From: Bacteroidota bacterium
GTDB taxonomy: Bacteria > Bacteroidota > Bacteroidia > Cytophagales > Cyclobacteriaceae
Direction of reading: 5' to 3'
DNA: 64,000 bases
NCBI GenBank assembly: GCA_018266395.1
Contig: JAFEAM010000001.1
Location: 62,001 to 126,000 of the forward strand
The notes under the pieces were generated by a model. That model made no database searches and had not been told where the DNA came from. It saw nothing but the letters and a program-made list of their open reading frames with translations. Positions within the stretch are counted from its first letter, which is position 1, and every line of letters begins with the position of its first letter. Below are positions 56,815-64,000 of the stretch, one piece after another. The translations under genes and the position numbers were made by a program.

Positions 56815-57393
56815 CTATTTGTTTACTTCCCGGTATCGCCAGCAATCAACAAGGTGATCATTGATAAGTCCGCAGGCTTGAAGGTGCGCATAGATCACCG
56901 TGCTGCCCACAAACTTGAATCCTCGTTTGATAAGATCCTTACTGAGTGCATCCGATACTTTCGATGTCGGCGGGATTTGACCCAGCTCTTTCCATTTGTT
57001 CACAATCGGTTTGTTTTTCACAAACGACCATATATAGTTGTCAAAGGATTTGAACTCTTCCTGTACCTCCAGGAATTTCTTCGCATTGTTGACTGCCGAA
57101 TAGACCTTGAGCCGGTTCCGCACAATGCCCGGATCTTGTAGAATCTTTTGCAGTCTTGTCTCAGTGAACTTCGCAACCTTGCCAGGATCAAAATCAGCAA
57201 AAGCTTTCCGGTACCCCTCTCTCTTATTCAGAATTGTACTCCAGCTAAGGCCGGCCTGGGCGCCTTCCAGGATGAGGAATTCAAAATGCTTGCGGTCATC
57301 ATGTACAGGCACACCCCACTCCTCATCATGATAACGCATGTATAATTCCGATTTGAGGCACCACGGGCACCGGGGCTTTTCTTTTATGGCCAT
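56815..57393 (-). CDS. tag: DNA-3-methyladenine glycosylase I
   Basis: Tag removes 3-methyladenine from alkylated DNA. The 192-residue protein has the expected zinc-binding Cys and His ends (RCPWCLKSELYMRYHDEEWG at residues 8-27; CGLINDHLVDC near residue 175) and the helix-hairpin core LSWSTILNKREGYRKAF. The length is the normal 190 or so residues. It has its own short transcript convergent with the LysE gene. Confidence 0.94.
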   Translation of the reverse strand: MAIKEKPRCPWCLKSELYMRYHDEEWGVPVHDDRKHFEFLILEGAQAGLSWSTILNKREGYRKAFADFDPGKVAKFTETRLQKILQDPGIVRNRLKVYSAVNNAKKFLEVQEEFKSFDNYIWSFVKNKPIVNKWKELGQIPPTSKVSDALSKDLIKRGFKFVGSTVIYAHLQACGLINDHLVDCWRYREVNK

Positions 57394-57455
57394 GAATCAG
57401 TGCAATTGGTTGTTTACGCTATTTCGGAATTTTAACTTACACCAAAATCATCACC

Positions 57456-57974
57456 ATGAAGAACATTGCCATTTTCGCACTTATCCTGACCTCCGCTTGC
57501 GCTGCCATGGGACAGGATGTTGAAAAGAAACTCACTGAACTGGGAATCAAGCTGCCCCCCACCCAAAAGCCCATCGCCAATTATGTTAAGGCCGTCAGAA
57601 CCGGCAACCTGGTTTTTCTTGCAGGCCACGGCCCCTCCACCCCGGATGGCAAGGATATCACCGGAAAGGTGGGCAAAGATCTGACTGTCCAGCAGGGTTA
57701 TGACGCCGCGAAAAGTGTCGGCCTCAACTTGCTTTCATCACTCAAGGCTGAGATTGGCGATCTGAACAAGGTCAAAAGAATTGTCAAAGTACTCGGGATG
57801 GTCAACTGCGCCGAGAACTTTACCGAACAGCCCAAAGTCATCAACGGGTTCTCTGATCTGATGGTGAGCATCTTTGGCGAGAAAGGGAAACACGCCCGCT
57901 CCGCAGTTGGCATGTATGCACTTCCCAACAACATCGCTGTTGAGATTGAGATGATTGTAGAGGTGGAGAACTGA
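57456..57974 (+). CDS. Exported RidA/YjgF-family protein
   Basis: RidA proteins hydrolyse reactive enamine and imine intermediates. The 172-residue product has a signal peptide (cut after about CAAMGQ) in front of a normal RidA domain. The substrate-binding Arg is in HARSAVGMYALPNNIAVEIE. Most RidA proteins are cytoplasmic, so its imine substrate in the periplasm is not clear; exported members are seen in other Bacteroidota. Confidence 0.86.
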   Translation: MKNIAIFALILTSACAAMGQDVEKKLTELGIKLPPTQKPIANYVKAVRTGNLVFLAGHGPSTPDGKDITGKVGKDLTVQQGYDAAKSVGLNLLSSLKAEIGDLNKVKRIVKVLGMVNCAENFTEQPKVINGFSDLMVSIFGEKGKHARSAVGMYALPNNIAVEIEMIVEVEN

Positions 57975-58000
57975 TCACCGGGTAGTTCAACGCGGATACT

Positions 58001-58831
58001 GTGCATTACACACGCTTAAGGGTTGTGTGCGACCCTGACTTTACTGAAATCCTGATTGCCGAGGTGGCTGAAGCAGGCTTCGACATGTTCATGGAAAATG
58101 AAAATGGCTTTGAAGCACATGCCGAGGAAACGGGTGTGGATCAGAAGCTGCTCGATGAGATAAAGAAAAAGTATGAACATGTTAACCCGCTAATCTTCTA
58201 CCAGGACAAGATTCAGAAGGAGAACTGGAACGAGGAATGGGAGAAGAACGTCGAGCCGATCATAGTGGAAGATCAGTGCCTGGTGAGGGCCGCTTTCCAC
58301 AACATCGAAAAGAAGTATCCCTACGAAATCGTCATCACGCCCAAGATGTCGTTTGGCACGGGCCATCACCAGACTACCTACTTGATGCTCAAACATCAGT
58401 TGACTTTGGATCACCGGGCAAAGCGCGTGATGGACGCAGGCTGCGGTACCGCCATTCTCTCCGTCATGGCCTGCAAGCGCGGCGCCGCATTTGTCGATGC
58501 ATTTGATATCGACGAGTGGAGCATCGAGAACGGCAAAGAAAATGCGGAACTCAATGGTTGTCCCGCCATCCGCATCCGGCGGGGAACGATCCGCGATTTT
58601 CAATGGAACGAGCCGTTTGACATCGTGCTGGCCAATATCAATAAGAATATCCTGCTTTCAGAAATGGATGCCTATGCCGCAGCCTTACTCCGTGGCGGGC
58701 AATTGCTCCTCAGCGGCTTCTATGAAAAAGACATTTCTGAATTAGCCGATGCCGCCAGTAAACTGGGTCTGCAGCGCACAAGTTCCTCTACCCGCGAATC
58801 CTGGGCAGTCCTTGAATTGACCAAGGTGTAA
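58001..58831 (+). CDS. prmA: Ribosomal protein L11 methyltransferase
   Basis: PrmA trimethylates L11 at Lys and the N-terminus. The 276-residue protein starts at GTG and has the N-terminal substrate domain, then the SAM site VMDAGCGTAILSVMACKRGA near residue 144, the acidic residue in DAFDIDEWSIENGKENA near 166, and the asparagine motif DIVLANINKNILL near 207. It follows the RidA gene by 26 bases. Confidence 0.93.
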   Translation: MHYTRLRVVCDPDFTEILIAEVAEAGFDMFMENENGFEAHAEETGVDQKLLDEIKKKYEHVNPLIFYQDKIQKENWNEEWEKNVEPIIVEDQCLVRAAFHNIEKKYPYEIVITPKMSFGTGHHQTTYLMLKHQLTLDHRAKRVMDAGCGTAILSVMACKRGAAFVDAFDIDEWSIENGKENAELNGCPAIRIRRGTIRDFQWNEPFDIVLANINKNILLSEMDAYAAALLRGGQLLLSGFYEKDISELADAASKLGLQRTSSSTRESWAVLELTKV

Positions 58832-58934
58832 TAATCACGTTGCCCATTCATGCTGATACTCCCCTCGCGGCCGTTATAGAGTATTCAGTTCCAGGTGAAT
58901 ACCAATTAATTTTACGAATTTCAGGGTTTGCAAG

Positions 58935-61900
58935 GTGAAAACGCGCATTACAGTCATCCTCTTGGCCCTCCTGAACGCCGCCAACACGCTCGGGCAGGTG
59001 AAGACTGCCTATCGCCTTGCCTACCAGGATAGCATCAGGGTAGTGCTCGAAACCAACACCAATACGGAAACCTCCATGGTTGGCGGGGTCTTCGCCACTG
59101 CCTGGCATAAGCTGAGCCTGGATCAGCAGGAAATGGTGAAGGAGCAGGCCGACATCCTGAGGCGAAGAAAGTTTCCTGTATTCCCGGTCCTCACCGACTA
59201 TTACGGCGCAGTCGCCTTCGCAGTTGAAAAGGAAGGTGCGGATGAGAAGAAGATGAACTCCTTCCTGAAGCTGGCTCGCAAAGTCATTGAGAAGGAAAAC
59301 AACAAAGGCATTGCATCATTCTTTCTCTATTGCAGGGACTTCTTTGAATATCATGCGCTCCACTATGAACGCAAGGCCTTCCGTTTATATGCAAAAGAGG
59401 ATGACTACCATTTTGAATACATAGAAGAGCCGGGATCGGTGCCTGCTGATACCACCCAGCTGACTGATAAGTTCAATCAGTGGGATCAACCCAAGCAGGA
59501 CAACAATACCGTGTGGCAGGAAGATACCACGCAGGTGAAGATGGACACTTCACCCTACATGCAGCCTGCACCTCAGCCGGTGCTGTCAGGCCCAGTGCTG
59601 GTGTTTGACGTTGTCACTTTTCAATTCTCAACAGGTTATGACTCTGCCTTTCTGCGGAACACCCGTGGCCGGATGTCGCTGAGAGACGGCACTTTTGTCG
59701 GAGAGAAAGGTTCGTTTGACTGGTCCTCGGCAGGATTATCTCCTGACAGCGTCAATTTTGAGTTTATCAAATACAACTTCAATGTCAACCGACCAGAAGT
59801 CACCGCAGAACAGGGTCGCCTCAAATATGAAGGACGGGTTCCGGGAAAAGTGGATGGCATCTTCGCATTCAAGGCCACACGGCACAAAGACAAGAAGTCT
59901 GCATCTTACCCGCGCTTCATGTCATTTCAGAGCAATGTGCCCATCATGGGATTCACTAATGACAACATGAAGTACACCGGAGGATTCGCCTTGAATGGAA
60001 GGAGGATCTTCAGTTCATCGGTTAACGGCGGTTACAGCCGTCTCGAAGTGAGCGGCGCAGAAGACAAGAAGTTTGTTGCCCTCTCAACCCTGTTTGAATT
60101 CGGCGACTCCGTCATCACCGCGTCACGCGCCATGATCCGGATATTTCAGGACAATGATTCCATCTTCCATCCCGCCGTACAGTTCCGCTACGACTATGGC
60201 AAGAAACAGCTGTCGCTCCTAAAAGATAAGAGCTACCTGGGAGACGCTCCCTTTACCTCCTCCTTCTTCAATATGGATTTCAATGCAGACTTGCTGCGTT
60301 GGAATCTGAAATCAGACAGCATGAATCTTTCTGTCTTTGGAGGTGGAAGCCAGGCGCCTATGGTGATAGAGTCTGCTGACTACTACAGTCCGGAGGACTT
60401 CCAACGTCTGCGCGGGCTTGGATTTTCATTTGAGCCATTGGGAATGGTGGTGAATTATGCCCGGAAGAACGGCACGCAGGATTTTTATTCTGATGACGTG
60501 GCCATGAAGAACGGAAAGAAGACGGAAGAAGTACGCATGGCAATGAGCTTCCTTGCGCAAAAGGGTATGATCAATTTTGATCCCGCCACCGGCAGGGTGC
60601 ATGTCAAAGACAAGGCCATGCACTTCCAGGATGCAAGCAGGGGAAGGGAGGACTATGACAATCTCAAGATCCATTCCATCACCTACCGGAAGGCCAATGC
60701 CACGGTCAATTTCCCAAGGAGAAGGATGACCGTTCGCGGAGTGGATGAAGTGAACGTGAGCGATTCACTCAATGTGATCATCAAGCCCGACAGCAGTGTC
60801 ATAACCATCATGCAGAACCGGGACATCAAGTTCAACGGAAAGATCGTTGCAGGCAATTTCGAAATCAACGGCAAGGATTTCACATTCAAGTACGACAGCT
60901 TTTTTGTCAACCTGAATAAAATCGACTCGATCAGGTTCTACGTAAACGAGACGAACGCCAAAGGTCAAAAGGTGCGGAGGAGGGTAAACAATGCGATGGT
61001 TGGTGCCGATTCCACGGCTGCCGCTGCTGCAGGACTACAAACCAGTGATAAAAAGACTGCCGGCACCCTGTACATCAATCTCCCCAACAACAAGTCGGGG
61101 AAAACAAAGTATCCCAACTATCCACGCCTTGATGCCAGCGCGGGAGGGGTCATTTATTTTGACCGCAGTGAAGTGCTGGATGGTGCCTACGACCGTTCCG
61201 TTTTTTTTGTTGTGCCTCCATTCAAATTGGACAGCCTGAATGACGCTGACCCTGGTTCCATTAATTTCAATGGTACCTTCGTGTCCAGCGGTATGTTCCC
61301 CAGCTTCAAGGAGAAGCTGCATACCATGCCGGATAAATCACTTGGCTTTACTCACATTATTCCACCGGCCGGATACCAGTTGTTCAAAGCGGACGGCAAA
61401 GTGTACGGAGGCATCAATCTCGATAATGCCGGCATCCGCGTAACAGGAAAAATTGAATACCTGGCCGCCACCGTTCAGTCCAGTGACTTTGTCTTCTATC
61501 CTGACTCCGTTATCGGCAGGGGAAAGATCGGAGAGTTGAAGGAAAAGCAATTCGGGCAGGTGTGGTTCCCGCAGGCCAACCTCGGAGAGTTCGAACTAAA
61601 TTGGAAACCACGGCAGGATCATTTCAACCTGAGGAACCTTAAGGACCCGTTCAATCTGTACAGCAGTACAGCCCAACTGGACGGAAGCATGACGGTTTCC
61701 AAGACAGGAGTGACAGGCCAGGGGAAACTTATCACCAGGGGCTCTGAAGCGAAGTCAAAAGAACTGTCCTTCTCCGCAAAGGAATTCGCCGCGCGACATG
61801 CGAGTTTCCAGGTGAAGACCACCAATCCGGATAAACCCGCACTCGCCGGTGAAGACATCCGGTTAAAGTTCAACCTGGCACAGAACTATGCCGAGATCAG

Positions 61901-63683
61901 CCCGGAAATCGAAGGGGTTGCTGCCATTGATTTCCCGTACGCACAATTCAAGACTTCCATCCCTACGGCCCGCTGGGACCTTACCACCCAGAAAATCACC
62001 ATGACCAAAGATGCAGCCATCCCCATCGAGAACTCTTACTTCTACACCACACGCAAAGATCTCGATTCGCTCTCTTTTAATGCAGAAAAGGCTGAGTATG
62101 ACATCAAGCAACAGCAATTGAAAGTAAGCGGTATCCCATACATCGTGGTCGCAGATGCCAAGATAACGCCACAGAACAATGAAGTCCTCATACTGGAGAA
62201 CGCCAAGATTGGTCAGCTTAAGAATACCACCATTGTGCTGGACACCCTCAACGGCTATCACCGTCTCACCGATGGCGTCGTGGATATTGTGTCCAGGAAG
62301 GAGTTCTCGGGATATGCTACTTACCAGTATGTAAATGCCAGCAACGACACCTTCAGGATCAAGATGACGGACTTTCACCTGGCACCCATTGAGGCTGCTG
62401 AATCCAAAACCAGGCACAGCAAGGGTGGAGCAAAAATGCAGACGGTGGCCAATGGCGCCGTTGACGAAACGGCCAAGCTGCTGGTGGCGCCGCGCATCTT
62501 CTACAAAGGCAAAATGGAGTTGTTTGCCACACGCCCTGCCCTGCAACTCGACGGCTATGTGAAACTGGATCTGAGGAAAATCAAGAACTACAACACCTGG
62601 CTGAAGTACAACCAGTCAGGGGATGAAAAGGATGTGTACTTTGATTTTGACCACGCCCTCACGGAAGACGGCACAAAAGCCGAAGCGGGGTTGCACTTCA
62701 CCGTCGACAACGATCTCTACATCACCTTTGTCTCTGACAAAAAGAATCCGGACGACGAAGATTTCTTCCTGCCCAGCGGCTCTCTCTTCTTTGACAAGGA
62801 AAGCGGTGAATTCAAAATTGAGGACCGGCAAAAAGCAGCGGGTGAGAAGTTATCAGGCAAAGTCTTCGACTATAACGAGGAGAAACAGGAAGTGAAGTTC
62901 GAAGGGCCCGTCAACTTCTTCAAAGGCTTTAAAGAGTTTAACATCACGGCCACCGCACTCGGCTCTGGCAACCTCGAAACGGATGAAATCAAGATGAACA
63001 GTTTCATCATGACAGACATGGGCGCCCCTGAACAAGCCTACCAATTCATGGCCACCGATCTGCAGGCGATAGTAAAGAACGAGAATCTGATGGAAGGGCT
63101 GGGAGAACAATCTGAACTGCTTTACAAAATTGCTGACATCGTTGGGGAGAGGACAGTGAAAGATTTTGAACAGCGCTCCCAGCAGGGTTATGTGCCTCTT
63201 GGCACCCTCCCTCAACTGGCTAAGCCCCTCGTCTTCTCCAATGTCAACCTCAAGTGGTCGCAGAAGTATAAGGCCTTCTACAGCATGGGCAGCATCGGGC
63301 TCAGTAACATTCTTCGCAACGATATCAACGGCGCCTTCGAGGGGTATATGGAAATAAAGAAAAACGAAGACGGCGCTCCCGTCTTCCACGTTTTCCTCAA
63401 AGGCTCACCTGAATCCTGGTATTACTTCGGTTATGAAGACAACCGCCTTATGATTCAATCTTCCAACCAGGACTTCAACGGGGTAATTGTAAAACGAAGC
63501 AATGCAGGCAAAGCCAAAGTAGGTGAGTTGGTCTTCATCCCCGGCAGCGATGAAGAGACTTTGGCATTCATCAACCGGTTCCGCCAGAATTATCTTGGCC
63601 TGGAAGCCCCCTACGATCTCAGCTCCCCTTCTGCAAAAAAGAAAGACAAGAAGAAGGATGACAAAGGGGATGACGGCTTCTAA
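58935..63683 (+). CDS. Very large secreted protein of unknown function
   Basis: The 1582-residue protein starts at a GTG and has a signal peptide cut after about NTLGQ. An N-terminal helical region (residues about 25-170) includes a coiled, Lys-rich stretch, then a spacer rich in Thr, Gln and Asp, then a very long beta-rich body with repeated short alternating strands. I recognise no domain or known family. The last residues are Lys/Asp-rich (KKKDKKKDDKGDDG), not a type IX sorting domain. It may act in the periplasm or outer membrane, perhaps as a lipid bridge or scaffold, but nothing proves this. Confidence 0.7.
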   Translation: MKTRITVILLALLNAANTLGQVKTAYRLAYQDSIRVVLETNTNTETSMVGGVFATAWHKLSLDQQEMVKEQADILRRRKFPVFPVLTDYYGAVAFAVEKEGADEKKMNSFLKLARKVIEKENNKGIASFFLYCRDFFEYHALHYERKAFRLYAKEDDYHFEYIEEPGSVPADTTQLTDKFNQWDQPKQDNNTVWQEDTTQVKMDTSPYMQPAPQPVLSGPVLVFDVVTFQFSTGYDSAFLRNTRGRMSLRDGTFVGEKGSFDWSSAGLSPDSVNFEFIKYNFNVNRPEVTAEQGRLKYEGRVPGKVDGIFAFKATRHKDKKSASYPRFMSFQSNVPIMGFTNDNMKYTGGFALNGRRIFSSSVNGGYSRLEVSGAEDKKFVALSTLFEFGDSVITASRAMIRIFQDNDSIFHPAVQFRYDYGKKQLSLLKDKSYLGDAPFTSSFFNMDFNADLLRWNLKSDSMNLSVFGGGSQAPMVIESADYYSPEDFQRLRGLGFSFEPLGMVVNYARKNGTQDFYSDDVAMKNGKKTEEVRMAMSFLAQKGMINFDPATGRVHVKDKAMHFQDASRGREDYDNLKIHSITYRKANATVNFPRRRMTVRGVDEVNVSDSLNVIIKPDSSVITIMQNRDIKFNGKIVAGNFEINGKDFTFKYDSFFVNLNKIDSIRFYVNETNAKGQKVRRRVNNAMVGADSTAAAAAGLQTSDKKTAGTLYINLPNNKSGKTKYPNYPRLDASAGGVIYFDRSEVLDGAYDRSVFFVVPPFKLDSLNDADPGSINFNGTFVSSGMFPSFKEKLHTMPDKSLGFTHIIPPAGYQLFKADGKVYGGINLDNAGIRVTGKIEYLAATVQSSDFVFYPDSVIGRGKIGELKEKQFGQVWFPQANLGEFELNWKPRQDHFNLRNLKDPFNLYSSTAQLDGSMTVSKTGVTGQGKLITRGSEAKSKELSFSAKEFAARHASFQVKTTNPDKPALAGEDIRLKFNLAQNYAEISPEIEGVAAIDFPYAQFKTSIPTARWDLTTQKITMTKDAAIPIENSYFYTTRKDLDSLSFNAEKAEYDIKQQQLKVSGIPYIVVADAKITPQNNEVLILENAKIGQLKNTTIVLDTLNGYHRLTDGVVDIVSRKEFSGYATYQYVNASNDTFRIKMTDFHLAPIEAAESKTRHSKGGAKMQTVANGAVDETAKLLVAPRIFYKGKMELFATRPALQLDGYVKLDLRKIKNYNTWLKYNQSGDEKDVYFDFDHALTEDGTKAEAGLHFTVDNDLYITFVSDKKNPDDEDFFLPSGSLFFDKESGEFKIEDRQKAAGEKLSGKVFDYNEEKQEVKFEGPVNFFKGFKEFNITATALGSGNLETDEIKMNSFIMTDMGAPEQAYQFMATDLQAIVKNENLMEGLGEQSELLYKIADIVGERTVKDFEQRSQQGYVPLGTLPQLAKPLVFSNVNLKWSQKYKAFYSMGSIGLSNILRNDINGAFEGYMEIKKNEDGAPVFHVFLKGSPESWYYFGYEDNRLMIQSSNQDFNGVIVKRSNAGKAKVGELVFIPGSDEETLAFINRFRQNYLGLEAPYDLSSPSAKKKDKKKDDKGDDGF

Positions 63684-63735
63684 CTCACTACCTACCACTC
63701 ACCTCTTACTTTTCACTTTCTCACCTCTCACCCAC

Positions 63736-63762
63736 CTTCGCTGAAGCTCCGGCGGGGCGAAG
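63736..63762. repeat. Intergenic inverted repeat, possible dispersed element
   Basis: CTTCGC (63736-63741) and GCGAAG (63757-63762) pair around a 15-base loop, and CTTC-GCT-GAAG is itself palindromic. GC-rich palindromes of this kind are often scattered in Bacteroidota intergenic DNA. It sits in a pyrimidine-rich gap with several copies of CACCTCT or CACTTTTCAC-like sequence. A single copy is not enough to establish it as a repeat family. Confidence 0.35.
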
Positions 63763-63766
63763 CCTC

Positions 63767-64000
63767 TCACTTTTCACCACGCACCACACCCCATCCCCCT
63801 CCTCCCGGCGTCATTATCACAAGATGATCAGCCGGTCCTACTTCCACCGTATCCATCCCTTTCAGTTTTTCCTTCTTGCCATTGGCGCGAACCAGGTACT
63901 GTTCTCCCGTTTTGCCAGGCTCGCCTCCTTTCTTGCCGTAGGGACTCTCCACGCGATGCTGTGTTAGGAGATTAACGAGCAACGGCTCGAGGAATTCCAC
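63767..64000 (-). CDS. Hydantoinase B/5-oxoprolinase, C-terminal part (5' end outside window)
   Basis: The frame is open at base 64000 and ends with TGA at 63767-63769. The 77 residues end in the characteristic glycine-rich terminus TPGGGGWGVVRG, as in the beta-type subunit (HyuB family) of hydantoinases and 5-oxoprolinases, which use ATP to open hydantoin or oxoproline rings. The rest of the gene is beyond the window. Confidence 0.75.
   Translation of the reverse strand: MEFLEPLLVNLLTQHRVESPYGKKGGEPGKTGEQYLVRANGKKEKLKGMDTVEVGPADHLVIMTPGGGGWGVVRGEK

Noticed and set aside
61863-62546. A 227-codon minus-strand frame inside the giant secreted protein gene.
   Set aside because: The plus-strand frame is continuous for 1582 codons with a signal peptide; the antisense frame has unnatural composition and no start signals.

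Overview
The window looks like chromosome from a gliding or T9SS-bearing member of the Bacteroidota, most likely Cytophagales-like. The evidence is the gldK-gldL-gldM-gldN cluster with a PorP/SprF gene, a separate SprE/PorW gene, the long NusB followed by DUF1573, YajC, YbbR and CoaE genes, an ATP synthase operon without beta and epsilon genes, and several close matches to the Bacteroidota promoter (TTTG, about 19 bases, TAnnTTTG). The genus assignment is inference. Gene density is high: no gap exceeds about 150 bases, and I see no rRNA, tRNA, CRISPR array, insertion sequence or phage gene.

Layout. 1-930: the end of an outer-membrane beta-barrel gene and a lipoprotein. 932-6921: an MsbA-like ABC exporter, then nusB, a YtxH protein, a DUF1573 lipoprotein, yajC, ybbR and coaE. 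6944-11123: a two-gene RND efflux pump. 11081-14684: a DedA-like membrane protein, a YghO-like acetyltransferase and a triple-PAS histidine kinase. 14828-21865 (minus strand): M23 peptidase, bactofilin, AtpZ, an AtpI-like protein, then atpB-E-F-H-A-G, with RNA hairpins on both sides of atpE. 21950-28616: sprE/porW, a class A penicillin-binding protein and uvrC. 28646-34267 (minus strand): porP/sprF and gldKLMN. 34369-37918: uroporphyrinogen-III synthase, a DUF4271 membrane protein, hemW and a small helical protein. 38068-39837: a LytTR regulator and its LytS-type kinase. 39896-42745: uvrA. 42850-50289: a TPR sensor kinase, a HisA-like protein lacking one catalytic Asp, a PD40/OmpA-like protein, a DUF2911 protein, a 35-residue membrane peptide, a LOG-family protein, an aspartyl protease with a PDZ domain and a degenerate receiver protein. 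50357-53527: an FAD oxidoreductase, a UbiA prenyltransferase and a type III polyketide synthase. 53568-56801: recX, a YHS protein, a DinB-like protein, an ATP-grasp enzyme and a LysE exporter. 56815-64000: tag, an exported RidA protein, prmA, a 1582-residue secreted protein of unknown function and the C-terminal end of a hydantoinase B/oxoprolinase gene.

How the genes fit together. Much of the window concerns the cell envelope: the type IX secretion motor and core, a peptidoglycan synthase, a hydrolase-bactofilin pair, efflux and energy coupling. Its most accessory-looking part is 50357-56801, where polyketide synthase, prenyltransferase, flavin reductase, ATP-grasp ligase and amino-acid-type exporter genes lie close together and could form a small-molecule pathway. 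I did not find one clearly new system. The best leads are that locus, the active-site-altered HisA paralogue, the hairpins around atpE and the giant secreted protein.
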